This document shows, piece by piece, positions 35,921 through 43,232 of a DNA stretch of 64,000 bases. Source of the stretch: Rhodococcus sp. ABRD24 (GTDB lineage: Bacteria > Actinomycetota > Actinomycetes > Mycobacteriales > Mycobacteriaceae). Under the pieces are notes generated by a model. That model was not told where the DNA came from. It worked only from the letters and a program-made list of their open reading frames with translations, and did no database searches. The position numbers and the translations under genes were made by a program. The stretch covers positions 1,798,001 to 1,862,000 of the forward strand of contig NZ_CP035319.1 of NCBI RefSeq assembly GCF_004328705.1. The letters are read 5' to 3'. Each line of letters opens with the position of its first letter. Positions within the stretch are counted from its first letter, which is position 1.

Positions 35921-37270
35921 ATGCGAAGCGCTCTCGCACGTCGTGCCGCGGTGTTCGGTTCGACCGCGATCCTCCTCCTCGCACCCGCCACCGCTGTCGC
36001 GCAGGCCGACCCCGCCGAGAAACCCTCGACCGGTGTATCCGCCCAGGCCGCGTTGCTGCCGGCGGAGTTGGTGGAAGCACTGCAGCGAGACCTGAGGCTG
36101 ACCCCGGACCAGTACCTCGCGCAGTCGGAACTCGGTCAGAAGCTCGCTGAGTTCGCGACGATGGCACGGACGCAGTTCCCGGATGCATTCGGTGGGGCCT
36201 GGATCGACCAGGCTGGTATCGCCACCGTCGGGCTGGCAGGCACGGACAGTGCCGCCGCGCGTGCAGCCGTGGAGCAGGCCGGCTTCACGAGCAAGAATGT
36301 CCAGCGGAGCGAGAATCAGCTCGCCGCCGATCGGGAGGCGTTGAACGACTGGCTCGACACACTGCCGGCCGATCTCCGTAATCTGGTGCAGGGCGTCGCG
36401 GTCGATATCGCGGGCAACAACGTCGTACTGCGCGTCGACGACACAGCAGGAGATCTGATCGATCTGCTGCCGCCGTTCCTGCGCGGCGCCGCTCGCGTGG
36501 TGCTCGGGCCCGTGCTCCCATTCGTGCAGCCGCTCATCCAGCCCTTCCTTCCGCCCGGGTCGCAGGATCCCGCCGCCGCAACATACGGGCCCGACGCCTT
36601 GCTCGGCGGCGACCCGTTCGCCGCGGTCGGCGGCGGCGTCGGACTGCGCTGCTCGCTCGGCTTCAACGCCACCGACCGGAATGGCGCGCCCGTGAACATC
36701 AGCGCCGGGCACTGCGATCCCAACCGGACATTCGCCGGAACCGAGCACGCATCCAAGGTGTACGAAATGTTCGGCGACGCCAGCGGAGCGATGATCGGCA
36801 CCGTCGAGAAGACCAGTCTGGACCGGCTCGACTACTCGGTCATCCGGCCGGCAGCGGGTACCGCGCAGCGTTTCGCGAACAACGGTGTCCGTGTTCCCGG
36901 CGCGGCCCCGATCGGCATCACCGGCACCGCTGACCCCGTTGTCGGTGCGCCGGTGTGCAAGGCGGGCGACACGTCCGGCTTCAACTGCGGCGTCGTGACC
37001 GCCGCCGGCCAGACGGTCAAGGTCGGCGAACGGGTCCTGGCCGACGGCTTCGCCACCAACCTCTGCGCCCTGCAGGGTGACAGCGGTGGCACCATCGTCA
37101 CAGGCACGCTCGCGCTCGGCATCTCGAGTGCGTCGAACGTCGGTGATTACGGGATGTGCGAGATTGCCGGATTCGTCAGCTCCATCTTCGGCGACACCCC
37201 GGAGCTCTACGCCACCCCCATAAACTCGATCCTGCGCGAGAACCCCGGAGTCCGGATCCGCACCTCGTAG
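35921..37270 (+). CDS. Secreted S1-family serine protease, paralogue 2
   Basis: A 449-residue paralogue of the preceding protease, with the same layout: signal peptide (1-28, TAVAQAD), pro-region and catalytic domain from about 240. His264 (NISAGHCDP), Asp304 (RLDYSVI) and Ser388 (LQGDSGG) are the triad. The shared blocks NISAGHCDP, ITGTA-PVVGAP and GDSGG-IVTGTLALGI show recent common origin. A Pro-rich hydrophobic insertion at about 180-220 (LLPPFLRGAARVVLGPVLPF) is not in paralogue 1. ATG 35921 has AAAGG 5 bases upstream. It ends at a strong hairpin. Confidence 0.9.
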   Translation: MRSALARRAAVFGSTAILLLAPATAVAQADPAEKPSTGVSAQAALLPAELVEALQRDLRLTPDQYLAQSELGQKLAEFATMARTQFPDAFGGAWIDQAGIATVGLAGTDSAAARAAVEQAGFTSKNVQRSENQLAADREALNDWLDTLPADLRNLVQGVAVDIAGNNVVLRVDDTAGDLIDLLPPFLRGAARVVLGPVLPFVQPLIQPFLPPGSQDPAAATYGPDALLGGDPFAAVGGGVGLRCSLGFNATDRNGAPVNISAGHCDPNRTFAGTEHASKVYEMFGDASGAMIGTVEKTSLDRLDYSVIRPAAGTAQRFANNGVRVPGAAPIGITGTADPVVGAPVCKAGDTSGFNCGVVTAAGQTVKVGERVLADGFATNLCALQGDSGGTIVTGTLALGISSASNVGDYGMCEIAGFVSSIFGDTPELYATPINSILRENPGVRIRTS

Positions 37271-37286
37271 AACTACGAACGACATA

Positions 37287-37321
37287 GCGGGGCCGGCTTC
37301 CCTCCCGGAAGCCGGCCCCGC
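37287..37321 (+). terminator. Terminator of protease 2
   Basis: A 15-bp perfect stem (GCGGGGCCGGCTTCC and complement) with a 5-base loop, 14 bp after the stop. It is followed by CTTCTCGTT, a weak pyrimidine tract on the plus strand. Confidence 0.85.
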
Positions 37322-37340
37322 CTTCTCGTTGCCGAGACGT

Positions 37341-37378
37341 CTGTGGCCCGCCCTCCGGATCCGGAGGGCGGGCCACAG
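37341..37378 (-). terminator. Terminator of the convergent secreted-protein gene
   Basis: A perfect 38-bp palindrome with 19-bp arms and no spacer (centre GGATCC), 17 bp beyond the stop of the minus-strand gene. Together with the preceding hairpin it separates two convergent genes. Confidence 0.82.
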
Positions 37379-37395
37379 TGTGCGGGTGGGGCGGT

Positions 37396-38118
37396 CTACT
37401 TCGCGCCGAACAACTCCGCGCCGCCCGGTGCAGCGGCCATGGTCTCGAAGACCTGCCAGCCGTTGTACGCGAGAACCGGAGCGCCGGCGACGATCATTCC
37501 GATCGTGCCGCCGACACCCGCACCCGCGGAGGCGCCGCCGAGGCAGGTGAGGACACTCGCCGGAATTCCTATCCCGGTAAGCGCGAGTGGCGTCCCGCCG
37601 ATCGCGCAGCCGGCCACGGCGCCGACGAGCGTTCCGACGAGGCTGCCCACGGTGACGGCCGAGCTCACCTGGTTACTCATCTCTTCGATCGCCTTGTTGA
37701 CGTCCTCGTCCGAGAGAACCCGCTGTATTGGCAGATCCGCGGAGATCGGAAGATCAGCAGGGTTCGGCAACGCGGCATCCACCAAAGTGGCCTTCGCCGG
37801 ATCGGTCTCGGGTGTCAGCGTGAGCTGGCGGCCCTCGATGAGCGGGGCGATGGAGAATTCGCGGTCACCGAGACGGTAGGACAGCGGCAGCGTCTGCAGC
37901 ACCGTTCCGGTGTCGTTCTTGATCTCGACGAACCGACCGTCGGAGGTGACCTGGAATCCACCCGCGTCGAGCACCGTGACGACCGAACGGCCGTCGATGT
38001 GCGCGGCATAACCGATGGCGTCCGGGGTGGGGGCCGGCGCCGCGTACGAGGTGCCCGCGCCGATTCCCATGGCGGCAATCACCAGCACCGACGACGCGGC
38101 AAGCTTCGTGAGCTTCAT
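37396..38118 (-). CDS. Secreted protein of unknown function with Gly-rich hydrophobic C terminus
   Basis: A 240-residue exported protein. Residues 1-26 are a signal peptide (ending TSYAAP). A small beta-rich domain (about 35-105, IGYAAHIDGRSVVTVLDAGG, VTSDGRFVEIKN) is followed by a helix (VLSDEDVNKAIEEMSNQVS) and a long Gly/Ala/Val-rich hydrophobic stretch (about 155-215) containing two cysteines. I recognise no named family with certainty; similar secreted proteins occur widely in Rhodococcus and Nocardia. The C-terminal part could insert in the mycolate outer membrane, but this is only composition-based. ATG 38118 is preferred over ATG 38133 because the signal peptide starts there. Confidence 0.78.
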   Translation of the reverse strand: MKLTKLAASSVLVIAAMGIGAGTSYAAPAPTPDAIGYAAHIDGRSVVTVLDAGGFQVTSDGRFVEIKNDTGTVLQTLPLSYRLGDREFSIAPLIEGRQLTLTPETDPAKATLVDAALPNPADLPISADLPIQRVLSDEDVNKAIEEMSNQVSSAVTVGSLVGTLVGAVAGCAIGGTPLALTGIGIPASVLTCLGGASAGAGVGGTIGMIVAGAPVLAYNGWQVFETMAAAPGGAELFGAK

Positions 38119-38515
38119 AGACCGAATTTCCATTCTGTGATTGACCCAAGGCCCCCCAGACCCAGACAAGGGCAACAGACTCGAGCCGTATCCACCTGCG
38201 GGTATACAACCGACAAACGACCGATATGGGCCGAAGCATAGCCCAGCACTATGGGCCGGCGTGACCGATTCGTATCCAATTCCATTCGGGACAAGAGTCC
38301 AAAGAAATGAGAATTGCCCGAATACGAGAAGGCCCACGAATGTCGAGTTAGGGCGACCTGCGCTGGGACACTCTCGCGGCCACCCCCTACCGTGAACGCG
38401 AAGCCCCCGGAACCGGGCGAACCGGCCCGAATACGAACCCTTGAACCAAGCGGTCGCTCGCCCGATGTCGAAGAATTTCGGAATCAAACGTGCAGGATGC
38501 ACGGGCGCACGCTAA

Positions 38516-38555
38516 GTTACCGACAGGTACGAGCCTCAAGTTACCGATGGGTAAC
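38516..38555. promoter_or_regulatory. Tandem GTTACC/GGTAAC operators upstream of etfD
   Basis: GTTACC-GATG-GGTAAC (38540-38555) is a perfect palindrome. A second site GTTACC-GACA-GGTACG (38516-38531) matches at 10 of 12 positions, 24 bp away. Both lie in the 508-bp gap 38119-38626, about 70-110 bp before etfD. The form suits a TetR-family repressor. The rest of the gap holds the secreted-protein promoter region and no gene I can support. Confidence 0.65.
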
Positions 38556-38626
38556 ATATGAGGAGCTAGGATCTGTGGGCTGACCCCCGGCGGCACGACT
38601 GCTGCCCCGAAACGAAAGGCCGCGAG

Positions 38627-41600
38627 ATGAGTCCGCTGACGATTACGTTGGGCACCATCGGCGTGCTGCTGAGTATCCCTGCGTGGGGATCGTTCTTCAG
38701 TGCCGTGTGGAAGATGGTCAACGTCGTCCGGATCGGCCAGCCGGCCCCCGACCGGTGGCGTCCGTTCCTTCCGCGTTTCAAACAGCTTTGCGTCGAGTTC
38801 ATCGCGCACACGCGCATGACCAAGTTCCGCACCGTCGGCTGGGCACATTGGCTTGTGATGGTCGGCTTCCTCCTGGGCGCGATCGTGGCGATGGAGGCGT
38901 ACGGGCAGACGTTCAACCCCCAGTTCCACTGGCCACTCATCGGCGGCACTGCGGTCTACCACTTCATCGACGAGCTTCTGGGTATCGGCACGGTGATCGG
39001 CATCATCGCCCTGATCATCATTCGGCAGCGGAACCATCCACGCGAGCCCGGCAGGTTGTCCCGCTTCACCGGCTCGAACTTCAAGGCCGCCTACTTCGTC
39101 GAAGCCGTCGTCCTCATCGAAGGCCTCGGCATGATCCTGGTGAAGTCGGGCAAAATCGCCACGTACGGTCATGCCAATCCGTGGACCGACTTCTTCACGA
39201 TGCGCGTCGCCGAACTGCTTCCGGCGAGCCCGAACATGGTGTCCGTATTCGCCTTCGTGAAGTTGATGTCGGCGATGGTCTGGTTGTTCGTCGTCGGTCG
39301 CAACGTCAATTGGGGTGTCGCGTGGCACCGCTTCTCCGCATTCCCGAACATCTACTTCAAGCGTGAGGACGACGGCGACGTCGCTCTCGGCGCAGCCAAG
39401 CCCATGATGTCCAAGGGCCGCGCCCTGGACATGGAGAACGTCGACCCCGACACCGACACCCTCGGCGCCGGCCGGATCGAGGACTTCTCCTGGAAGGGCT
39501 GGCTCGACTTCACCACCTGCACCGAGTGTGGCCGCTGCCAGTCGCAGTGCCCTGCCTGGAACACCGGCAAGCCGCTGTCGCCAAAGCTGCTCATCATGTC
39601 GCTGCGCGACCACGGCTACGCCAAGGCCCCGTACCTGCTGGCCGGCGGCCGTAAGGATATGGGCGGCGACGAGGTGGGCCTGGTCGACGCCGAGGGCAAC
39701 GTTCTCGAGAACAAGCTTGCGGCCATTCCGGAGGCCGCCCGCGCCGAGGCCGAGCGTCCGCTGATCGGCGAGTCCGCCCCGGGTGAACTCGGCGGCATCA
39801 TCGACCCCGAGACGCTGTGGTCGTGCACCACGTGTGGCGCATGCGTCGAGCAGTGCCCGGTCGACATCGAGCACGTCGACCACATCATCGACATGCGCCG
39901 CTACCAGGTGCTGATCGAGTCGGAGTTCCCGTCCGAGCTCGCGGGTCTGTTCAAGAACCTCGAGAACAAGGGCAACCCGTGGGGCCAGAACTCCAAGGAC
40001 CGCCTCAACTGGATCAACGAGATGGACTTCGAGATCCCGGTCTACGGCCAGGATGCGGATTCCTTCGAGGACTACGAATACCTGTTCTGGGTCGGCTGTG
40101 CGGGCGCCTACGAGGACCGCGCGAAGAAGACCACCAAGGCCGTCGCCGAGCTGCTCGCAACCGCGGGCGTGAAGTTCATGGTCCTGGGCGCCGACGAGAC
40201 CTGCACCGGTGACTCGGCTCGCCGCGCGGGCAACGAGTTCCTGTTCCAGCAGCTCGCGATGCAGAACATCGAACTGCTGAACACGGTGTTCGACGGCACT
40301 GCGGACAACAAGCGCAAGATCGTCGTCACCTGTGCGCACTGCTTCAACGCGCTCGGCAACGAGTACCCGCAGGTCGGCGGCGTCTACGAGGTGGTCCACC
40401 ACACGCAGCTGCTCAACCGCCTGGTCCGCCAGAAGAAGCTGATCCCCGTCGCCAAGCTCAACGAGGACGTCACCTACCACGACCCGTGCTACCTGGGCCG
40501 TCACAACAAGGTGTACGACGCGCCGCGTGAGCTCATGGAGGCGTCGGGCGCGAATCTCAAGGAGATGCCGCGTCACGGCGAGCGGTCCATGTGCTGTGGC
40601 GCCGGTGGTGCCCGCATGTGGATGGAGGAGCAGCTCGGCAAGCGGATCAACATCGATCGCGTCGACGAAGCCCTCACCACCTCGCCCAAGAAGATCGCGA
40701 CGGGCTGCCCGTTCTGCCGCGTCATGCTCACCGACGGCGTCACTGCCCGCCAGGAGCAGGGCCAGGGCGAGGGTGTCGAGGTCGTCGACGTCGCGCAGAT
40801 GATGCTCGAGACCGTCACCCGTCTCGATCCCGCGCAGCTGACCGCGAATCTCAAGGTCGAGCCCCGTGAGAAGGCGCCGGTTGCCGCCGAGGCTGTTGCT
40901 GCTCCGGCCGCCGCAGCGCCCGCCCCTGTTGCCGAACCCGAGGCTGCCCCGGCTGCCGAGGCGGCTCCGGCCGCTGCTGCTCCGGCCAAGGGCCTGCAGA
41001 TGAAGGGTCTGGCCAAGGCACCCGGCGCGAAGGCCCCGGGTGGAAAGGGCCTGCAAATGAAGGGCGCCGCGAAGGCACCCGGCGCCAAGGCCGAGGCCCC
41101 CGCTGCCGAAGCGGCTCCGGCTGCCGAGGCACCGGCCGCCCCGGTCGCCAAGCCCGGTGGACTCGGCATGAAGGGCGGCGCGAAGGCACCGGGCGGCAAG
41201 GGCCTGCAAATGAAGGGCGCCGCCAAGGCACCCGGCACCAAGACAGCCACACCGGCACCCGCCGCACCGGCCACCGAAGCTCCCGCTGCGGAGGCACCGG
41301 CGGCGGCCGCGACCCCGACTGCCAAGCCTGGCGGACTGGGCATGAAGTCCGGCGCCAAGGCACCGGGCGGCAAGGGCCTGCAAATGAAGGGCGCCGCCAA
41401 GGCACCCGGCACCAAGGCAGCCGCGCCGGCACCCTCCGCACCGGCCACCGAAGCTCCCGCTGCGGAGGCACCGGCGGCGGCTCCGGCCACGCCCGCGGCT
41501 CCGGCGGCTGAGCCCGCGGCCACGGCCGTACCGGCAGCCAAGCCCGGTGGACTCGGCTTCAAGGCCGGCGCCAAGGCACCGGGCGCCCGGAAGGCGGCTC

Positions 41601-41770
41601 CGGCTGCTCCGACGGCTGCGGTAGCTGCCGAACCTGAGGCACCCGCCGAATCCGCACCGGTCGAGCCGCCTGCGCCGAAGCAGGAAGCCGCTACCCCCGC
41701 TCCGCCGCAGGCTAAGCCGGGCGGGCTGGGCTTCAAGGCCGGCGCGAAGGCACCGGGCCGCAAAAAGTAG
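38627..41770 (+). CDS. etfD: EtfD, membrane Fe-S electron-transfer-flavoprotein dehydrogenase
   Basis: A 1047-residue membrane oxidoreductase of the heterodisulfide-reductase type, orthologous to mycobacterial Rv0338c (EtfD). EtfD takes electrons from EtfBA during fatty-acid beta-oxidation and gives them to menaquinone. Five membrane helices fill residues 1-225 (haem b His candidates in HTRM, GWAHW and AYGQ-YHFID). Two 4Fe-4S motifs follow: Cys298/301/304/308 and Cys400/403/406/410. Two CCG domains bear the non-cubane cluster Cys (CAHC, HDPC, MCCGAGG, CPFC). Residues 745-1047 are an Ala/Pro/Lys tail with repeated KGLQMKGAAKAPG. The start has GAAAGG upstream. It is next to iniR's neighbourhood and to aspC, as in mycobacteria. 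Confidence 0.93.
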   Translation: MSPLTITLGTIGVLLSIPAWGSFFSAVWKMVNVVRIGQPAPDRWRPFLPRFKQLCVEFIAHTRMTKFRTVGWAHWLVMVGFLLGAIVAMEAYGQTFNPQFHWPLIGGTAVYHFIDELLGIGTVIGIIALIIIRQRNHPREPGRLSRFTGSNFKAAYFVEAVVLIEGLGMILVKSGKIATYGHANPWTDFFTMRVAELLPASPNMVSVFAFVKLMSAMVWLFVVGRNVNWGVAWHRFSAFPNIYFKREDDGDVALGAAKPMMSKGRALDMENVDPDTDTLGAGRIEDFSWKGWLDFTTCTECGRCQSQCPAWNTGKPLSPKLLIMSLRDHGYAKAPYLLAGGRKDMGGDEVGLVDAEGNVLENKLAAIPEAARAEAERPLIGESAPGELGGIIDPETLWSCTTCGACVEQCPVDIEHVDHIIDMRRYQVLIESEFPSELAGLFKNLENKGNPWGQNSKDRLNWINEMDFEIPVYGQDADSFEDYEYLFWVGCAGAYEDRAKKTTKAVAELLATAGVKFMVLGADETCTGDSARRAGNEFLFQQLAMQNIELLNTVFDGTADNKRKIVVTCAHCFNALGNEYPQVGGVYEVVHHTQLLNRLVRQKKLIPVAKLNEDVTYHDPCYLGRHNKVYDAPRELMEASGANLKEMPRHGERSMCCGAGGARMWMEEQLGKRINIDRVDEALTTSPKKIATGCPFCRVMLTDGVTARQEQGQGEGVEVVDVAQMMLETVTRLDPAQLTANLKVEPREKAPVAAEAVAAPAAAAPAPVAEPEAAPAAEAAPAAAAPAKGLQMKGLAKAPGAKAPGGKGLQMKGAAKAPGAKAEAPAAEAAPAAEAPAAPVAKPGGLGMKGGAKAPGGKGLQMKGAAKAPGTKTATPAPAAPATEAPAAEAPAAAATPTAKPGGLGMKSGAKAPGGKGLQMKGAAKAPGTKAAAPAPSAPATEAPAAEAPAAAPATPAAPAAEPAATAVPAAKPGGLGFKAGAKAPGARKAAPAAPTAAVAAEPEAPAESAPVEPPAPKQEAATPAPPQAKPGGLGFKAGAKAPGRKK
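41159..41506 (+). repeat. 174-bp near-identical tandem repeat in the EtfD tail
   Basis: Copies 41159-41332 and 41333-41506 share long identical stretches encoding GGKGLQMKGAAKAPGTK and PATEAPAAEAPAA. The period is exactly 58 codons, so the frame is kept. Shorter copies of the KGLQMKG unit lie at about 40991 and 41048, and GGLGFKAGAKAPG units follow at about 41548 and 41727. Confidence 0.88.
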
Positions 41771-41861
41771 TCCGCCGCAAGTAGGCAACACGAGTGGCGC
41801 CCCTACCGTTCGCGGTGGGGGCGCTTCCGTGTTCGCGGCGCGCTCGTCGGCAAGCCCCGCC

Positions 41862-41940
41862 GCCGCGAAGTCCGCCGCCGCACCCCCGCCGCCGTCGCCG
41901 CACGTCGCCGCCGCGAAGTCGGGCGCCGCACCCCCGCCGC
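41862..41940. repeat. Two 48-bp-period GC-rich repeats after etfD
   Basis: GCCGCGAAGTC...GCCGCACCCCCGCCGC occurs at 41862-41892 and 41910-41940. The 337-bp gap 41771-42107 otherwise holds a DnaA-box-like pair and no gene I can support. Confidence 0.7.
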
Positions 41941-42017
41941 ACATTTTCTCTCCGCGTCACACACACGTTGGCGCCCAATTCGTCTGTGATGCCGCCACAA
42001 AGAGTGCGCGGAAGGGT

Positions 42018-42044
42018 TTGTCCACAGGTCGGTAGTTGTGCACA
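42018..42044. other. Pair of DnaA-box-like sites
   Basis: TTGTCCACA (42018-42026), identical to the actinobacterial DnaA consensus, and TTGTGCACA (42036-42044), in the same orientation 18 bp apart, 64-90 bp before the AbiEi/DUF559 gene. No dnaA or dnaN is nearby, so this is not oriC. Confidence 0.5.
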
Positions 42045-42107
42045 GGCCAGCCCGTCGGCCCAGCAGACCAGATCTCGGGACCCGCACGTCGACGGCACCA
42101 TGACCGC

Positions 42108-43067
42108 ATGGGAGCACACATCATCCGACGGGGCGAGGCCCTGAGCCGCGGCGCCACCGACCACGAACTGCAGCGGCAATGCCGAACCGGAACGTGGCAG
42201 CGGCTTCGGCCCGGCACGTACGCATCCCGCGCGGAACTCGACGAGCTCAACGCCGTTGAGGTGCACCGTCTGCTCGCCGAGGCGACGGTACGGGCCGCGT
42301 CGCCCGACGCAGTATTGAGCCACCAGTCGGCGGCGGTGGTTCACGACCTGCACCTGTGGAACACCCCACTGGCCGCCGCGCATCTGACCCGCAACCGACC
42401 GAACGGCGGCCGACGAACCCGCCACCGGCACGTCCACTCAGCGATCTTGCCGCCGAACGAAACCACGGAGGTCGGCGGAGTACGGGTCACGACCCTGGCG
42501 CGCACTGTGCTCGACCTGTCCCGGTCGCTCCCGTTCGAGCAGGCAGTCGTGGCCGGGGATCACGCGCTGCAGGCGAAGGGCCTCACTTCCACCGAACTGG
42601 CCGCGACGGCCGACAGTCTGCCGACCCATGCACGACGCAGCCGGGCGCTGCGCGTAGTAACACAGCTGGACGGACGCTCCGAGAGCGTCGGCGAATCGCG
42701 CAGTCGGGTGTTGATGGTGCGCGAACAGCTGCCGATCCCCGACTGTCAGGCGGTCCTGTACGCCGCAGATGGAACCCGCCTCGGGCGCGTCGACTTCCTG
42801 TTCGAAGAGTTCGGAACGATCGGCGAGTTCGACGGCAAGGTCAAGTACGGCCGGCTGGTGCCGGACGGTGACACCCCCGCCGACGTGGTGTGGGCGGAGA
42901 AGCAACGTGAGGACGCGATCCGCGACGCGGGCTGGCAGGTGGCACGGTGGACCTGGGACGAGTTGGAGACCCCGCACGTGATCGTCGACCGCATCACCGA
43001 GAAGTTCGAGTTGGCGCGCAAGTGCCCGCCACCTCGCGGCCGCATCGTCCACACGCCACGGCCGTGA
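42108..43067 (+). CDS. AbiEi-like / DUF559-type protein
   Basis: A 319-residue protein of a family that is common and multicopy in actinobacteria. The N terminus (IIRRGEALSRGATDHELQRQ then TWQRLRPGTYA) is the winged-helix of AbiEi-type antitoxins. The C-terminal part has a PD-(D/E)xK-like core: GRVDFLFEEFGTIGEFDGKVKYG (split strand D, E-x-D-G-K), as in DUF559/Vsr-like nucleases. No AbiEii-type toxin gene is adjacent, so a complete toxin-antitoxin pair is not seen. The ATG at 42108 lacks a good ribosome site. It could be a stand-alone DNA-acting protein; function remains open. Confidence 0.75.
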   Translation: MGAHIIRRGEALSRGATDHELQRQCRTGTWQRLRPGTYASRAELDELNAVEVHRLLAEATVRAASPDAVLSHQSAAVVHDLHLWNTPLAAAHLTRNRPNGGRRTRHRHVHSAILPPNETTEVGGVRVTTLARTVLDLSRSLPFEQAVVAGDHALQAKGLTSTELAATADSLPTHARRSRALRVVTQLDGRSESVGESRSRVLMVREQLPIPDCQAVLYAADGTRLGRVDFLFEEFGTIGEFDGKVKYGRLVPDGDTPADVVWAEKQREDAIRDAGWQVARWTWDELETPHVIVDRITEKFELARKCPPPRGRIVHTPRP

Positions 43068-43151
43068 ACCTGACCACGAGTCACACGCCGCCTGTCCGCA
43101 CCACACACCGGTTGGGCATGAATTCCGTTGATACGTCGGCAGAAAGTGTGC

Positions 43152-43227
43152 GGGCAGCGGCAGCGGCAGCGGCGGGGCGGCGGCAGCGGGGCGGCGGCAG
43201 CGAGGCGGCAGCGGCGGCAGCGGCGGC
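43152..43227. repeat. GGC/AGC trinucleotide-rich stretch
   Basis: About 76 bp built almost only of GGC, GCA and GCG triplets in the gap after the AbiEi-like gene and just beyond the stop of the S9 peptidase gene. Slippage-prone; no gene. Confidence 0.8.
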
Positions 43228-43232
43228 TCACA

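Noticed and set aside
38387..41944. 1185-codon minus-strand frame opposite etfD
   Set aside because: Shadow caused by biased codons and the repetitive etfD tail; Fe-S and membrane motifs are all on the plus strand.
42018..42044. DnaA-box pair as the chromosomal origin
   Set aside because: Only two good boxes and no dnaA, dnaN or rpmH nearby.
42108..43067. AbiEi-like gene as half of a toxin-antitoxin pair
   Set aside because: No AbiEii nucleotidyltransferase gene lies next to it; both neighbours are unrelated.
43152..43227. Triplet repeat as part of a coding gene
   Set aside because: It lies beyond both flanking stop codons, and no frame with a credible start uses it.
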